Notes: generated by a model from the sequence alone, not told the origin. Numbered from the stretch's first letter, positions 23,807 through 32,070 are shown. The stretch: 50,724 nucleotides of DNA from JBAZHE01 sp041652555 (GCA_041652555.1 JBAZHE010000007.1:1-50724); one strand, 5' to 3'. Translations and numbers: made by a program.

Positions 23807-23835
23807 ATCTTAACGCGAAAAAATAAAAAAATCAA
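23807..23835 (-). promoter_or_regulatory. Conserved promoter of the leader RNA (copy 2)
   Basis: Minus strand TTGATT (23835-23830), 17-base spacer, TAAGAT (23812-23807), as in copies 1 and 3. Confidence 0.65.
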
Positions 23836-24103
23836 CTACTCAAAGGCGTCACTGTGTGCTGCGCCAAAATTTAAGAAGGTAAAGGTAATAAAATATTTTT
23901 AGAAAAATTTTATATAGCCATTCTTCCTCCGCTTTATCTCTCTAAAAAAACAAGCTATCCAATAAACAAAAAAACAAGCTTTTAACTTGTTATTTCAAAT
24001 GTTCGGAACTGTGGATGAAGTTAGGGTTATGTTATGTTTGAATAAATATTTTTTATTAAGAGAATCTTTTAGGCTACCAGAACAATATCGCCGACATCTT
24101 TGA

Positions 24104-24505
24104 TTACTTTAATTTTATTTGCCCCTTATAAAATCTCAGTCCTGCCAATAATAAATATAAACAAATTAAAAAAACAAAAAAAAGTCCTAGCCAGCCACCA
24201 CTATTACCATTAATATTAAAAAGAATTATTTTAATGCTTTGATATAAAAAAAATAATATAGCGAACAATATAAGTAAAGAGCCGATTTTTTTATTTTTTT
24301 TAAATTCTTTTTTAAAAGTAGCAAGACTAAATACAAAGAACATTAGAGATAGCAAAAATAATGCTAAGGGGTAAATTGTGGAGATGGACACAATGCTTAT
24401 TTTATACTCAAAGATAGAAAGTCCAATAATGAAATAAGTAAAAATTGCTGAAGCTAATAACAAAATAGAACTTGTTAATATTGATAAAATTCTATTATTT
24501 ATCAT
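24104..24505 (-). CDS. Membrane protein divergent from the E2 secreted pair
   Basis: 133 residues with four hydrophobic segments and short charged loops (F-K-K-E-F-K-K-N-K-K between segments 2 and 3). No family recognised. It lies upstream of, and points away from, the secreted pair at 24731-25716. Like the membrane proteins at 13791 and 28911, it is a candidate partner of that pair by position only. Starts at ATG 24505. Confidence 0.55.
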   Translation of the reverse strand: MINNRILSILTSSILLLASAIFTYFIIGLSIFEYKISIVSISTIYPLALFLLSLMFFVFSLATFKKEFKKNKKIGSLLILFAILFFLYQSIKIILFNINGNSGGWLGLFFVFLICLYLLLAGLRFYKGQIKLK

Positions 24506-24580
24506 AAAAGCATTTTTAAAAATAATTTATTAAGTATTTTTAGTTTAACAGCTTACTTAAAAAAAGTCAAAAAAATTTAA

Positions 24581-24608
24581 TTGACAAAAATGTTTTCCAT
24601 GGTAATAT
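24581..24608 (+). promoter_or_regulatory. Promoter of the E2 secreted pair
   Basis: TTGACA at 24581-24586, a 16-base spacer and TAATAT at 24603-24608. Confidence 0.6.
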
Positions 24609-24649
24609 AAAATTATATTTCCTTAAAAATTTTTAAAAGGGGAGGGAAA

Positions 24650-24667
24650 ATGAACAATACTAGCTAG
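24650..24667 (+). CDS. Leader mini-ORF (5 codons) ahead of the secreted pair
   Basis: AGGGGAGGG (24638-24646) precedes ATG AAC AAT ACT AGC TAG, i.e. M-N-N-T-S. The leader of the M23 peptidase gene has the same arrangement with M-N-T-S (45660-45646), and both continue with a T-rich TTTTTTGTTCTTT stretch. Possible translational control element. Confidence 0.4.
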   Translation: MNNTS

Positions 24668-24730
24668 CTTTTATTGTTTTTTGTTCTTTAAATCTTAAAG
24701 TTAAAAATTATCAACAAAAAGGAGTCCAAG

Positions 24731-25159
24731 ATGTTTAACAAAGTAATTCGTTTCTTTTGTTTATTCTTTTTAAGCATTATTACTGTTACAGTAATAAATG
24801 CTTCAGCCTCGGTTTACATATGGGCGATGAAAAAACCAGTAGCATTTGCACCGTTTAGTTGGCTCGATCATACATACGTCTGCGTTGGCAATAGCAATAA
24901 TTGCTATACTTGTCCGCCGACGTACACCAAAACCGGTGGAAACCCAGCTGTTGGAGGTTATGGCGACGGTGATGACGCTGTTTGTTACGCTTATTGCACG
25001 CTCAGTTATGGTGTTAATGGAGTTTGTCATCAACACTCCAACAGAGTTTTATATCCGGCTGGCCAAACCTTAGCTTATTGTGGTGTAACCGGCTATACTT
25101 TCTCTGTCGGAATGTGGGGAACATATGGAACAAACTTTAACAGTTGCGATTGCGACTAA
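24731..25159 (+). CDS. Secreted DHxYxC / CHQHxNR protein (E2 copy)
   Basis: 142 residues with a signal peptide (M-F-N-K-V-I-R-F-F-C-L-F-F ... V-I-N-A-S-A). Key pattern: D-H-T-Y-V-C-V, C-Y-T-C, a Gly-rich middle, C-Y-A-Y-C, then N-G-V-C-H-Q-H-S-N-R-V-L-Y and G-Y-T-F-S-V, W-G-T-Y-G-T-N-F-N-S-C. AAAGGAG sits 9 bases before ATG 24731. The cysteine count (about ten) suggests disulfides outside the cell. It heads a two-gene operon. The Cys/His motif is shared with the E1 and E3 copies and is the best candidate for an active site. Confidence 0.72.
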   Translation: MFNKVIRFFCLFFLSIITVTVINASASVYIWAMKKPVAFAPFSWLDHTYVCVGNSNNCYTCPPTYTKTGGNPAVGGYGDGDDAVCYAYCTLSYGVNGVCHQHSNRVLYPAGQTLAYCGVTGYTFSVGMWGTYGTNFNSCDCD

Positions 25160-25173
25160 TTAGGAGGGGTTTT

Positions 25174-25716
25174 ATGAAAATTTGTTATATTTTTGTCTTT
25201 ACCGTACTCTTCGGCATGTCTTTTGTTTATGCTGACGGCGGAGAGGGGAAATATAGGCATAGTGACGATCCTAATTTTGATGCCGGTATGCTTAAAGGTC
25301 CTGTAAGAAGTGATGTTGAAAAATTCAGAAATGATTTCTATTCCAGAAAAGATTTCGAATTAGCGAAAAAACAAAAAGAAAACCCTGGAAAAGAAATAGC
25401 TGAAGAAATAGCGGAACAATTTGAAAACAGAATTGATTTTGCTCTTGGGATTGATTTTCCCATGGAAAAGAGAGAAATTATTGGGACTAGTTTGAAAAAA
25501 ATGCATTTCAAATTAGAACCACTAAGGAAAGCATTGGAAGATGGTAATTTAAGCAAGGATTATTATTTTTCCATTGTTGACTCTGAGTCGGAAAAATTTT
25601 TGGGCGTATGCTCAGACGTTCTTACCGATCAGGAATTTGAAGACTTATTCCAGTTTAAAAAGACTGAAATAAAAGGCACTTTCAGGAGAGTGCTTAAAAC
25701 GTCTTCTCCTAAGTAG
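25174..25716 (+). CDS. Secreted helical partner protein (E2 copy)
   Basis: From ATG 25174, behind TTAGGAGGGG, 180 residues with a signal peptide (F-V-F-T-V-L-F-G-M-S-F-V-Y-A). An upstream in-frame TTG at 25144 overlaps the previous gene and is not needed. It has the family signatures D-P-N-F-D, F-R-N-D-F-Y-S-R, I-D-F-A-L-G-I-D-F-P and L-T-D-Q-E-F-E-D-L-F-Q-F-K-K. It follows the DHxYxC gene by 14 bases. Mostly helical and highly charged; function unknown. Confidence 0.7.
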   Translation: MKICYIFVFTVLFGMSFVYADGGEGKYRHSDDPNFDAGMLKGPVRSDVEKFRNDFYSRKDFELAKKQKENPGKEIAEEIAEQFENRIDFALGIDFPMEKREIIGTSLKKMHFKLEPLRKALEDGNLSKDYYFSIVDSESEKFLGVCSDVLTDQEFEDLFQFKKTEIKGTFRRVLKTSSPK

Positions 25717-25743
25717 ATATGATTACTAAACAGATCTAATCAT

Positions 25744-25773
25744 TGGCGGCTAATTTTATTAGCCGCCATTTTT
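25744..25773 (+). terminator. Terminator of the E2 secreted pair
   Basis: TGGCGGCTAAT pairs with ATTAGCCGCCA and is followed by a T run. Confidence 0.8.
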
Positions 25774-25856
25774 AAAAGATAACTAAAATTAAATTTGATA
25801 ACTTTTTTAAAAATTTCTATAAAAAATTTATCTGTAAAGCACTAATACATTTTTTT

Positions 25857-26975
25857 AATTTTCTCCCGCACTCGGCCACCCGCCAAAAGGGCGGGCGTCC
25901 TCGCTGGCGGCAGTAGCGTCGCGATGAATAGTAAAGAACACGCGAAAGGAAACGCAACCTCATTCGTCCTTTCCGCTGTTGCTCCAAGGCCGAACGAGAT
26001 TGCTGTTAATTCTAAAAACAAAATAATTGCCATCAAGTAATAAGGAAAGTCGCGCGCTCCGCAAATAATAATTTTGAATAACCCGGAAAATACCGGGACA
26101 TCCAAAATTATTATTTCCTCCACGCGCTCCAATACAAATTTAAAAGCCAATAACGATGTCATTCCGCTCCGGCTCCGGGTCGGCCTGGCGACCAGCACCA
26201 TATAAAACAACAATGGATTGTGCTCGTCACCAGCCCGCCCCTCCGCCTCCACTACATTTCAATCATCTAAACAAAACAGGTGTGCCGACGGAAACCCCGC
26301 CAAAGACCGCTAAAACGTCCAGTCGGCACGAACAAACTCTCGCCTAGTTTATCAGCCTCCTTTTTTGCGGATTACCGCAAAACCGGCCGATAAACGCAAG
26401 CTTCAAATTAAGGAAAGCTTGGTTGCTCCGCGCAATCTGCCAAGCTATCGCATAACGAATATTTCGCGAAGTAGACGCGTTTAAACTTTTGCCACACAGG
26501 AAAGGGGAGAGAGCGCGGAGCCTATAAAGAAAAAGAACAAACAACGTCATTAACTTACTTCGCGAGAATATGCGTTATGCAAAGTTTGGCTTGGTAAAGC
26601 CAACGAAACATTACGCGAAAGTTTTCATCAGTCTCGACAGCCGAAACAGGGATAAGCCTCGGCAGCCGAAGCCCCAAAAGAAAAGTAGTCGGAAATTGCG
26701 CCGGGACAAACTTCAAATCTCAGCCAAGTCATTGCTCCGGCGCCCCACTCTAAAAAAGATTTGCGAAATTACGGCCGGAAAAAGCTTTTATTCTTCTCGC
26801 CAATCTTTCCCCTCCGGCCGTTCCCTTTCTAAAAGTGCGGTGTAAAGAAAGGAGTTAATTTTTTTCGGTGGCAAATTTCATAAGCTATCTTAAAATAAAA
26901 AATCTTTTAAAAGGGGAAGTCCTTTTTGAAATTTTTACAAAGAAAAGAAGGGGTTCCTTCGCTTCCGCAATTTTT
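25857..26975. repeat. GC-rich hairpin region, copy b
   Basis: About 1.1 kb homologous to copy a (10522-11625). It keeps the stems with changed bases: AAATAATAATTTTG/CAAAATTATTATTT with inner CCCGG/CCGGG (26060-26115), GACCAGCACCA/TGGATTGTGCTCGTC (26190-26240), GTGCCGAC/GTCGGCAC, the GTTTATC...GATAAAC stem, and the 24-base inverted repeat around 26449-26473 / 26554-26578. A frame open on the minus strand (25842-26252) runs through the stems and is judged non-coding. Confidence 0.7.
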
Positions 26976-27011
26976 TAGTTTTTCTTTCGCTTTCTTTTTT
27001 CTACTGTTTGT

Positions 27012-27509
27012 TTAGATAGCCTTTTTTATAGTTAGTGAATTTATCAATAATATTTTGAATATCCTTTCTATATATTTTTTTGTATCTTTAATAGGCGTTG
27101 TATTAACGCCAGTTTTTGGCGTGAAATTTACGCCAGTGCTGGCGTCTGTCATACGGCAGTTTTCTTGGCTGGCGTATGGTGAACGCCAGATGTTTTTGTT
27201 TAGCCTGTAAATGAATATTTTTTTGCCCCATTTCATTTTATCGCCGGTCCGTTGAAATATAATTTCTTTATCTAAAAGCTCCTTTATATATTTTTCTATG
27301 TTTCGATGGTGGATATTTGTCATTTTTCCGATAAATCTAAAACTCATCGGCGCTTCTTCATAATGATAACCGATTGTTTGTCTGGTAATGGCAAGAATAA
27401 TTTTTAATTTTGGCTTGCCAAGATCAGCCTCCATGAGCCAGCTATATAATTTATGGCTTATCATTGTAAAGCCTTCGCCAGATTTTGTGTTTTTGTTTGT
27501 GTTAAACAT
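27012..27509 (-). CDS. Phage replication protein O-like initiator (E2)
   Basis: 165 residues. L-K-I-I-L-A-I-T-R-Q-T-I-G-Y-H-Y-E-E-A-P-M-S-F-R-F-I-G and N-I-H-H-R-N-I-E-K-Y-I-K-E-L-L-D-K-E-I-I-F match the same winged-helix domain as at 11678-12142. It begins one base after the stop of the 50-residue gene. The C-terminal part differs from the E1 copy except for the T-P-K-T-G-[AV] motif. Likely initiator of E2 replication. Confidence 0.65.
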   Translation of the reverse strand: MFNTNKNTKSGEGFTMISHKLYSWLMEADLGKPKLKIILAITRQTIGYHYEEAPMSFRFIGKMTNIHHRNIEKYIKELLDKEIIFQRTGDKMKWGKKIFIYRLNKNIWRSPYASQENCRMTDASTGVNFTPKTGVNTTPIKDTKKYIERIFKILLINSLTIKKAI

Positions 27510-27510
27510 A

Positions 27511-27663
27511 TTATTTTAATTTCCCTTCTTTCCTTGGTCGTTGATCAATCCCATAGAGGACTTCAAAAAATCCGACAAGATTATATTTTGCCTCGGCTAA
27601 ATCCCCCTCCTTTATATTGAGGTCTTTCATAAACTCTTTGTCTATGTCGGAAATTTGAGGCAT
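27511..27663 (-). CDS. Conserved 50-residue protein upstream of the initiator (E2)
   Basis: ATG 27663 to TAA 27511. Product M-P-Q-I-S-D-I-D-K-E-F-M-K-D-L-N-I-K-E-G ... N-L-V-G-F-F-E-V-L-Y-G-I-D-Q. Conserved with 12147-12302 apart from the last ten residues; most DNA changes are silent or conservative, which supports coding. Confidence 0.75.
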   Translation of the reverse strand: MPQISDIDKEFMKDLNIKEGDLAEAKYNLVGFFEVLYGIDQRPRKEGKLK

Positions 27664-27718
27664 AAAAATTATTTTTTTCAATTTTACTATAACACATAAA
27701 ATTTATTTAATCTAAGCT

Positions 27719-27756
27719 AAAAAAAGACTTCTTAATTTTAAAATTAAGAAGTCTTT
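27719..27756 (-). terminator. Terminator after the E2 backbone protein gene
   Basis: AAAGACTTCTTAATTTT pairs with AAAATTAAGAAGTCTTT, followed on the minus strand by a T run. Confidence 0.75.
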
Positions 27757-27823
27757 CAAAGTTTTTTATTTTAGCCAATTATCAAAATTTTTCAGCCGAT
27801 TTTTACAAATTTTTTTAAAAAAG

Positions 27824-28570
27824 TTATCCACTTTCTGTTCCGACCAATTTTTTATTTCTTTTTAAATTTGAATAATTATTCTTCTTCTCATAGCGGTCTT
27901 GTTCTATTTTTATTTTTTCTTCAATAAGCAAAAAATCGCCCATTGTAGTTAATTCATTGAATTCAATTATTAAGCCACTATAAACTTTTGGCACATAGTC
28001 TTTCAAAATTGATTCTCTCAATCTTATAACAGTTTCTTTCGGGATATTAAAAAGCATTGCGCTAATGACGCTTTTCCAAATTTTTGAGTTTATTTTTATA
28101 GTTTCGTATGTCCAATTTTTCCCTTGAATAAAATTATCAATCACATTCCTCAAGTATCTTTCGCTTTTAATATTTGACCAACTCCTTGCTTGTTCTTTTG
28201 TTAGTTTTTCTCCTTCAAATTCAAGCATGATATTATAAAAAGCCAAATATTTATCAATGATTTCTTTTACTTTTTTATCTCTGGAAATAAATTCTATCCA
28301 TTTTTCTTTTAAAAAATTAATGAGTAAATGAATACTTCTTAATTTTTCGGCCTCATCTTTGTGCCGAGCGTAAAGATCGGCTGGTATGCAAATATCGTGC
28401 TGTAATTGTTCAAGGTTTTTAAGAACTTTTTCATTCTTATAAATACTTTCTATATTTCCTTTAATTTTTTCTAAGGCCAGTTTTTTGGCCTTTATTTTTT
28501 GTTCAGTGTCTTCCATGTGTTTGTTTAAGCGCGACAAGTGCTGTTTATTTAGTTTGATAAAAATTACCAT
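27824..28570 (-). CDS. Element-backbone protein of unknown family (E2)
   Basis: 248 residues from ATG 28570; an inner start M-E-D-T-E-Q at 28516 is equally likely. Aligns with 12474-13331 in its centre (I-N-S-K-I-W-K-S-V-I-S-A-M-L-F-N-I-P, then E-S-I-L-K-D-Y-V-P-K and F-N-E-L-T) but lacks the HTH-like C-terminal segment of that protein. Lys/Glu-rich and helical. It directly follows the recombinase-tail remnant taken as the right end of E2. Confidence 0.55.
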   Translation of the reverse strand: MVIFIKLNKQHLSRLNKHMEDTEQKIKAKKLALEKIKGNIESIYKNEKVLKNLEQLQHDICIPADLYARHKDEAEKLRSIHLLINFLKEKWIEFISRDKKVKEIIDKYLAFYNIMLEFEGEKLTKEQARSWSNIKSERYLRNVIDNFIQGKNWTYETIKINSKIWKSVISAMLFNIPKETVIRLRESILKDYVPKVYSGLIIEFNELTTMGDFLLIEEKIKIEQDRYEKKNNYSNLKRNKKLVGTESG

Positions 28571-28670
28571 TTTATTATATCAAGTAAATACTCTAATTTA
28601 CTAGTGGCGAAACGCAAGTTTTCTCGAACTTCTACTCAATCCAGAGTTATAAAGTTGTCCGTTAGTCTCA
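28571..28670 (-). pseudogene. Recombinase-tail remnant, inferred right end of E2
   Basis: Minus-strand translation gives D-N-F-I-T-L-D-stop-V-E-V-R-E-N-L-R-F, matching D-N-F-R-T-L-D-W-V-E-V-Y-N-N-L-K-F at 47935-48025 and the E1 end at 15691. The Trp codon has become TGA. It marks the likely E2/E3 boundary; no left-end sequence follows it. Confidence 0.5.
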
Positions 28671-28678
28671 CGGTTTCT

Positions 28679-28706
28679 AAAACGCTCGTTTCGTGAAGCG
28701 TTTTTA
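28679..28706. terminator. Terminator-like hairpin at the E2/E3 boundary
   Basis: AAACGCT pairs with AGCGTTT, followed by T-rich sequence. The rest of 28571-28910 holds the tail remnant and the AT-rich upstream region of the gene at 28911. Confidence 0.45.
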
Positions 28707-28910
28707 GTTTTTTCCACACAGGCTTTATATGTTTTTATTTCATTAATTATATCGCGAAAACAGTAATACAATAATGTTAAAAGGATTTTGGCGAATTAGA
28801 TGATTGATGCGTTTTGGATTTTTTATTTTTTTATGGTATTATTAAAATAGTAAAATTATTAAATCATCGCCACGGGGCGAAATCATAGAATAATATTAAT
28901 AAAACAAATT

Positions 28911-29510
28911 ATGACACAAAATGATGTTATTAAAAATCAAGACGAAGCTATTATAAAAAAAATGGTTTCTATTTTTTGTTTTTTCGGAGGAGCCATTGCG
29001 ACTCTTCCGTCGTTATTTTTTATTTTTTTTGATTTGTTTTATAAAGTTTCAGTAAAGCAAATATTTTTTGGGCGTATTCCTTGGCTATTTTTTGGTATGA
29101 TATTGTTTATTTCAGGGATTTTATTAATTAGGAATTATCCTGGAAAATTGGCGGTGTTCATTAAAACTTATTTTGTAAATTTTGTTATATTGAATTTATT
29201 TCAGGCGGTTTTTCTTGGCACTGAAGTGGTAAGAAAAACAAATGAGAATATAAGCGAAGACATGTTTCTATCCTTCTTTTTTTATAGCTTTGTTATTTTT
29301 ATTTTTTGTTTTTTGCCGGCCGCCTTTAAGGTTGGTTTTAGTATACCTGATAAATGTTTTGTATTATTTTCCATAACACTTGGTATTGTTATTGCCGCTG
29401 AAATATTTTTTAAGGCCGGTTTTAATTATTGGACTTTTTTAATTTTCGCTATTATTCTTCCATTTTTTTCTGTTTTTATAAAAAAACGGCTATCCGATAA
29501 AGCTGGATAG
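28911..29510 (+). CDS. Polytopic membrane protein beside the E3 secreted pair
   Basis: 199 residues with about six hydrophobic segments and a basic end (F-I-K-K-R-L-S-D-K-A). No family recognised. Convergent with the secreted pair 29533-30546, as in E1. Its last codons lie inside the shared terminator hairpin 29485-29515. Same positional argument for a role with the secreted pair as for the E1 protein; the two membrane proteins show no clear sequence similarity. Confidence 0.6.
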   Translation: MTQNDVIKNQDEAIIKKMVSIFCFFGGAIATLPSLFFIFFDLFYKVSVKQIFFGRIPWLFFGMILFISGILLIRNYPGKLAVFIKTYFVNFVILNLFQAVFLGTEVVRKTNENISEDMFLSFFFYSFVIFIFCFLPAAFKVGFSIPDKCFVLFSITLGIVIAAEIFFKAGFNYWTFLIFAIILPFFSVFIKKRLSDKAG

Positions 29511-29515
29511 CCGTT
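29485..29515 (-). terminator. Terminator of the E3 secreted pair
   Basis: AACGGCTATCC pairs with GGATAGCCGTT, followed by seven T on the minus strand. It overlaps the 3' end of the convergent gene. Confidence 0.75.
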
Positions 29516-29532
29516 GTGACAGTTGATGATTG

Positions 29533-30078
29533 TTATTCCGTTTGTTCGATGATATTTTTAAGAACACCCTTTGTCTTATTCTTTTTAATTTGAAAAAGGG
29601 CTTCAAATTCCTCATCGTTTAAAATCTTTGAAACTTGAAGGAGATATTTATCGTGAAAATCACATATTTTTTCGCGATATGAAATAATATTAATGCTCGG
29701 CTCTCCGGCATCGTCAAGAATCTTTTTACTTTTAAGCATTTCCTTTTGGCAGTTACGAAGAAGAATTCTTTTATTTTCAGGAAAATCAATCCCAAGACTG
29801 TAGTCAATGTTATTTTCAAATTCCTCTATAATGTTTTCAACTTCATCTCCAGGATTATCGTTCCTCCTTTTTTCAATGATCTGTCTATCAAGCTCCGAGT
29901 AAAACATGTTTCTGAACTTGCAGTTATCATTATTGACTAATCCGGAAAGGGTTTTGGCGTCAAAGTTAACATTGTTTTGATGTTTCGTAGCGCCTTTTTC
30001 CGAATTTTGCGCAAAAACGGAAAAGGTAATGAGAAACAATAGAGCAAGAATTATTTTCTTTGCATTTTTAAAAAACAT
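29533..30078 (-). CDS. Secreted helical partner protein (E3 copy)
   Basis: 181 residues. Signal peptide I-I-L-A-L-L-F-L-I-T-F-S-V-F-A. Signatures: V-N-F-D-A-K-T-L-S-G, F-R-N-M-F-Y-S-E, I-D-Y-S-L-G-I-D-F-P and L-N-D-E-E-F-E-A-L-F-Q-I-K-K. It has a good ribosome binding site (AAAGGAGA) before ATG 30078. Complete, though its upstream partner gene has lost its start. Confidence 0.68.
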   Translation of the reverse strand: MFFKNAKKIILALLFLITFSVFAQNSEKGATKHQNNVNFDAKTLSGLVNNDNCKFRNMFYSELDRQIIEKRRNDNPGDEVENIIEEFENNIDYSLGIDFPENKRILLRNCQKEMLKSKKILDDAGEPSINIISYREKICDFHDKYLLQVSKILNDEEFEALFQIKKNKTKGVLKNIIEQTE

Positions 30079-30120
30079 TTTGTCTCCTTTTTGTAGCTTG
30101 TTTATTCTTTGCCTCTGTTA

Positions 30121-30546
30121 TTAAGGGATACAGGTTGCCAAACATGTGCTAAAGCGACCAGCCGCTTGACCACAATCTCCGTAAAGTCCATAAGGAATTT
30201 TTGATGCTGCATACCCCCTTATCCAGTATGGTAAGGTTATTCCAGTTAAATATAGGACTCGGTTAGTGTGTTGGTGGCATACCCCATTACTACCATAAGC
30301 CATATAATTATTAGCCATGCAGGCTGCATATATGGCATATTGATGTGACACATATATACTGGGTGTTGATTGTATTCCACCAGATGTAGTTGAAGGGTAG
30401 CCATTGGGCCCGACGATTGAATAGCAACCAATAGAGCTTATACAAGCATAAGTATGATCAAAAAAGCTTCCCTGGAAAAAAGCATCTTTTCTGTAGGCGG
30501 TGATGTATTCAGCGCTTACAAAGGAGTGAAAAAGTGAAACTAACAA
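30121..30546 (-). pseudogene. Secreted DHxYxC / CHQHxNR protein, 5'-truncated (E3 copy)
   Basis: The mature part is complete (D-H-T-Y-A-C-I ... N-G-V-C-H-Q-H-T-N-R-V-L-Y ... G-L-Y-G-D-C), but the N-terminus keeps only the end of a signal peptide (L-F-H-S-F-V-S-A). The only starts are non-ATG (TTG 30546) without a ribosome binding site, and a TAG lies in frame about ten bases upstream. The divergent radical SAM gene begins at 30534 inside it, so the insertion of that locus probably removed its start and promoter. Confidence 0.6.
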
Positions 30547-31880
30547 GAACTAAAAACGTGAACTGCCTATCTTGTGGCGGAGGAAATTTTGTCTGCTATA
30601 ATACTATTCTTAACAATCCGATTATGCTTACAAAGGATAGTTACGAATATTTTATTGGCTGCCAAGATGTTGAAACGGGGGTTGGTAAGCCCGATGAAGA
30701 CGAAATTGAGTTAATAGAAGCCCTAAAGAGCTCGTATCTTTTAATGCCTGAGGGTGTTTTTGAAAAAGAATTAGTCGAAGAAGTAAATAATGAATATTTG
30801 CAAAAGGTTGCCAATGGTAAGACGCTGGATTTACTCGATTTAAGGATTTCAGAAAAATGTAATTTCGGTTGCAAACATTGCATATCCTCAAAATCGAAAA
30901 GTGGAAAAGTGATGACCGTGAAAACGGCAATTAGCGCAGTAGATTCTTTTATTAGGTATCTTTCAGTGTCGGGACGTGATGTTTCCAAGTTGGATATCCA
31001 TTATGGCAATGCCGAACCGTTGATGAATTTTTCTGTGATACGCCAAGTTCAGGAATATCTTCGCTCTCAGTATTCTCGCATTGATGTCGCCAGCTCCGTG
31101 AACACAAACCTTTCTTTGTTGACGGCTGAAATGGCTGATTTTTTGGTCAAAGAGAAGGTGGATATTTATGTTTCCTTGGATGGTGATAAAACCGCCAATG
31201 ATTTAATCCGTGTGTTCAAAAATGGTAAGGGGACCTACGACACGATATTGCGAAAAATATCTTTACTTAAGAAGTTCGGTAAAACTCTTCAAGGAGTAAG
31301 CGTGACGATTACAGAAAAGAATTTTAAGTATTTCAGTTTGTCGTTTATTGATTGGTGTATTGAAAATGGTTTTTGTAGCCTCGCCGTCGATTTTGATCTG
31401 GTTAATGCCATAAACATTCCTTTAGACGAAATGGTTGATTTTCTATCTTCAGCTTGGGAGATATGTCAAAAAAGGAAAATTGAATTTTTTGGAACATGGA
31501 TGGCGCCATTTTTGAATGTTTCCAATAATTCGGTAGTTGATAATCATTACGCTTTTTGCAAAGGGGTTCATGGCCGATCGATTTCTGTTTCTCCAGATGA
31601 ACAGGTGTATATCTGCGGATATTCCTCAACTGCGCTTGGGAATATTTGGGACATCGGCGGCATGTTTTCTCCGGGCGGGGGAATGTATGAATTAATTTCT
31701 TCTCGTTTGATTGGAAGAAATAAATTTTGTGAAGGCTGTATAATCGAAGGCGCCTGCGCCGGTCAATGTCAATCAACAAACGAGTATTCACAAGAAAATA
31801 AAATTAACCTTTGTGATTTTTATCGCGCAATCACAGAGAAACTATTAACTATTCAAGGGGCAAGCGAAATGGCTTCTTGA
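30534..31880 (+). CDS. Radical SAM/SPASM peptide-modifying enzyme 1
   Basis: 448 residues from GTG 30534, with AAAGGAG 8 bases upstream. The radical SAM cluster motif is C109-x3-C113-x2-C116 (C-N-F-G-C-K-H-C). The N-terminal ~95 residues (C-L-S-C-G-G-G-N-F-V-C-Y-N ... D-S-Y-E-Y-F) resemble the precursor-binding front part of RiPP-modifying enzymes. The C-terminus has SPASM-type cysteines: C-K-G-V ... Y-I-C-G-Y ... C-E-G-C-I-I-E-G-A-C-A-G-Q-C ... C-D-F-Y. Such enzymes cross-link or epimerise short peptides. A 27-codon peptide gene follows after 24 bases. Stop is TGA. Confidence 0.87.
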   Translation: MKLTRTKNVNCLSCGGGNFVCYNTILNNPIMLTKDSYEYFIGCQDVETGVGKPDEDEIELIEALKSSYLLMPEGVFEKELVEEVNNEYLQKVANGKTLDLLDLRISEKCNFGCKHCISSKSKSGKVMTVKTAISAVDSFIRYLSVSGRDVSKLDIHYGNAEPLMNFSVIRQVQEYLRSQYSRIDVASSVNTNLSLLTAEMADFLVKEKVDIYVSLDGDKTANDLIRVFKNGKGTYDTILRKISLLKKFGKTLQGVSVTITEKNFKYFSLSFIDWCIENGFCSLAVDFDLVNAINIPLDEMVDFLSSAWEICQKRKIEFFGTWMAPFLNVSNNSVVDNHYAFCKGVHGRSISVSPDEQVYICGYSSTALGNIWDIGGMFSPGGGMYELISSRLIGRNKFCEGCIIEGACAGQCQSTNEYSQENKINLCDFYRAITEKLLTIQGASEMAS

Positions 31881-31904
31881 ATAACAACAAGAAAGGATGT
31901 TGCT

Positions 31905-31988
31905 ATGAAGCAGAAAAAGCTTGGCTTTAAAAAGCTCAGCCGACAAAGCAAAGTGGTGATGTTGTCTAAACGCACAAACTGTTGCTAG
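31905..31988 (+). CDS. 27-residue candidate RiPP precursor peptide
   Basis: GAAAGGATG then ATG 31905 and stop TAG at 31986-31988. The product starts M-K-Q-K-K-L-G-F-K-K-L-S-R-Q-S-K, continues V-V-M-L and ends S-K-R-T-N-C-C. It is very basic with two C-terminal Cys, suiting a short leader plus core for a radical SAM/SPASM enzyme. It sits between two such enzymes and is followed after 27 bases by a strong terminator, so it can be made in excess of the second enzyme. Confidence 0.65.
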   Translation: MKQKKLGFKKLSRQSKVVMLSKRTNCC

Positions 31989-32015
31989 TCTAAAGCGACA
32001 GAAGACATGTAGGGC

Positions 32016-32049
32016 GCTCCTCCCAATTTTATAGGGAGGAGCTTTTTTT
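32016..32049 (+). terminator. Terminator after the peptide gene
   Basis: GCTCCTCCC pairs with GGGAGGAGC around a 9-base loop and is followed by seven T. It splits the rSAM1-peptide unit from rSAM2. Confidence 0.85.
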
Positions 32050-32070
32050 AGAAGACAAAGGAGGTGAATT

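Larger units (their letters stand above)
15798..28670. mobile_element. Integrative element E2 (middle copy)
   Basis: The left end CATAAATAAAAG is shared with E1. The backbone is the same as in E1 (recombinase, cargo, Excalibur with leader RNA, GC-rich region, O-like initiator pair, unknown protein). The cargo is a defence-like operon, with the secreted pair inserted between leader RNA and GC-rich region. The right boundary is placed at a recombinase-tail remnant (28571-28670) and is less certain than the left. Confidence 0.6.

Noticed and set aside
24043..24105. Possible small gene end (K-V-I-K-D-V-G-D-I-V-L-V-A) on the minus strand
   Set aside because: No start or upstream coding sequence; it overlaps the 3' end of the gene at 24104 and may be only a fragment.
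25842..26252. 136-codon minus-strand frame in the GC-rich region, with a related 149-codon frame at 45765-46214
   Set aside because: Both run through long hairpins, lack ribosome binding sites and have no matching open frame in copy a. The pattern of change keeps base pairing rather than codons.
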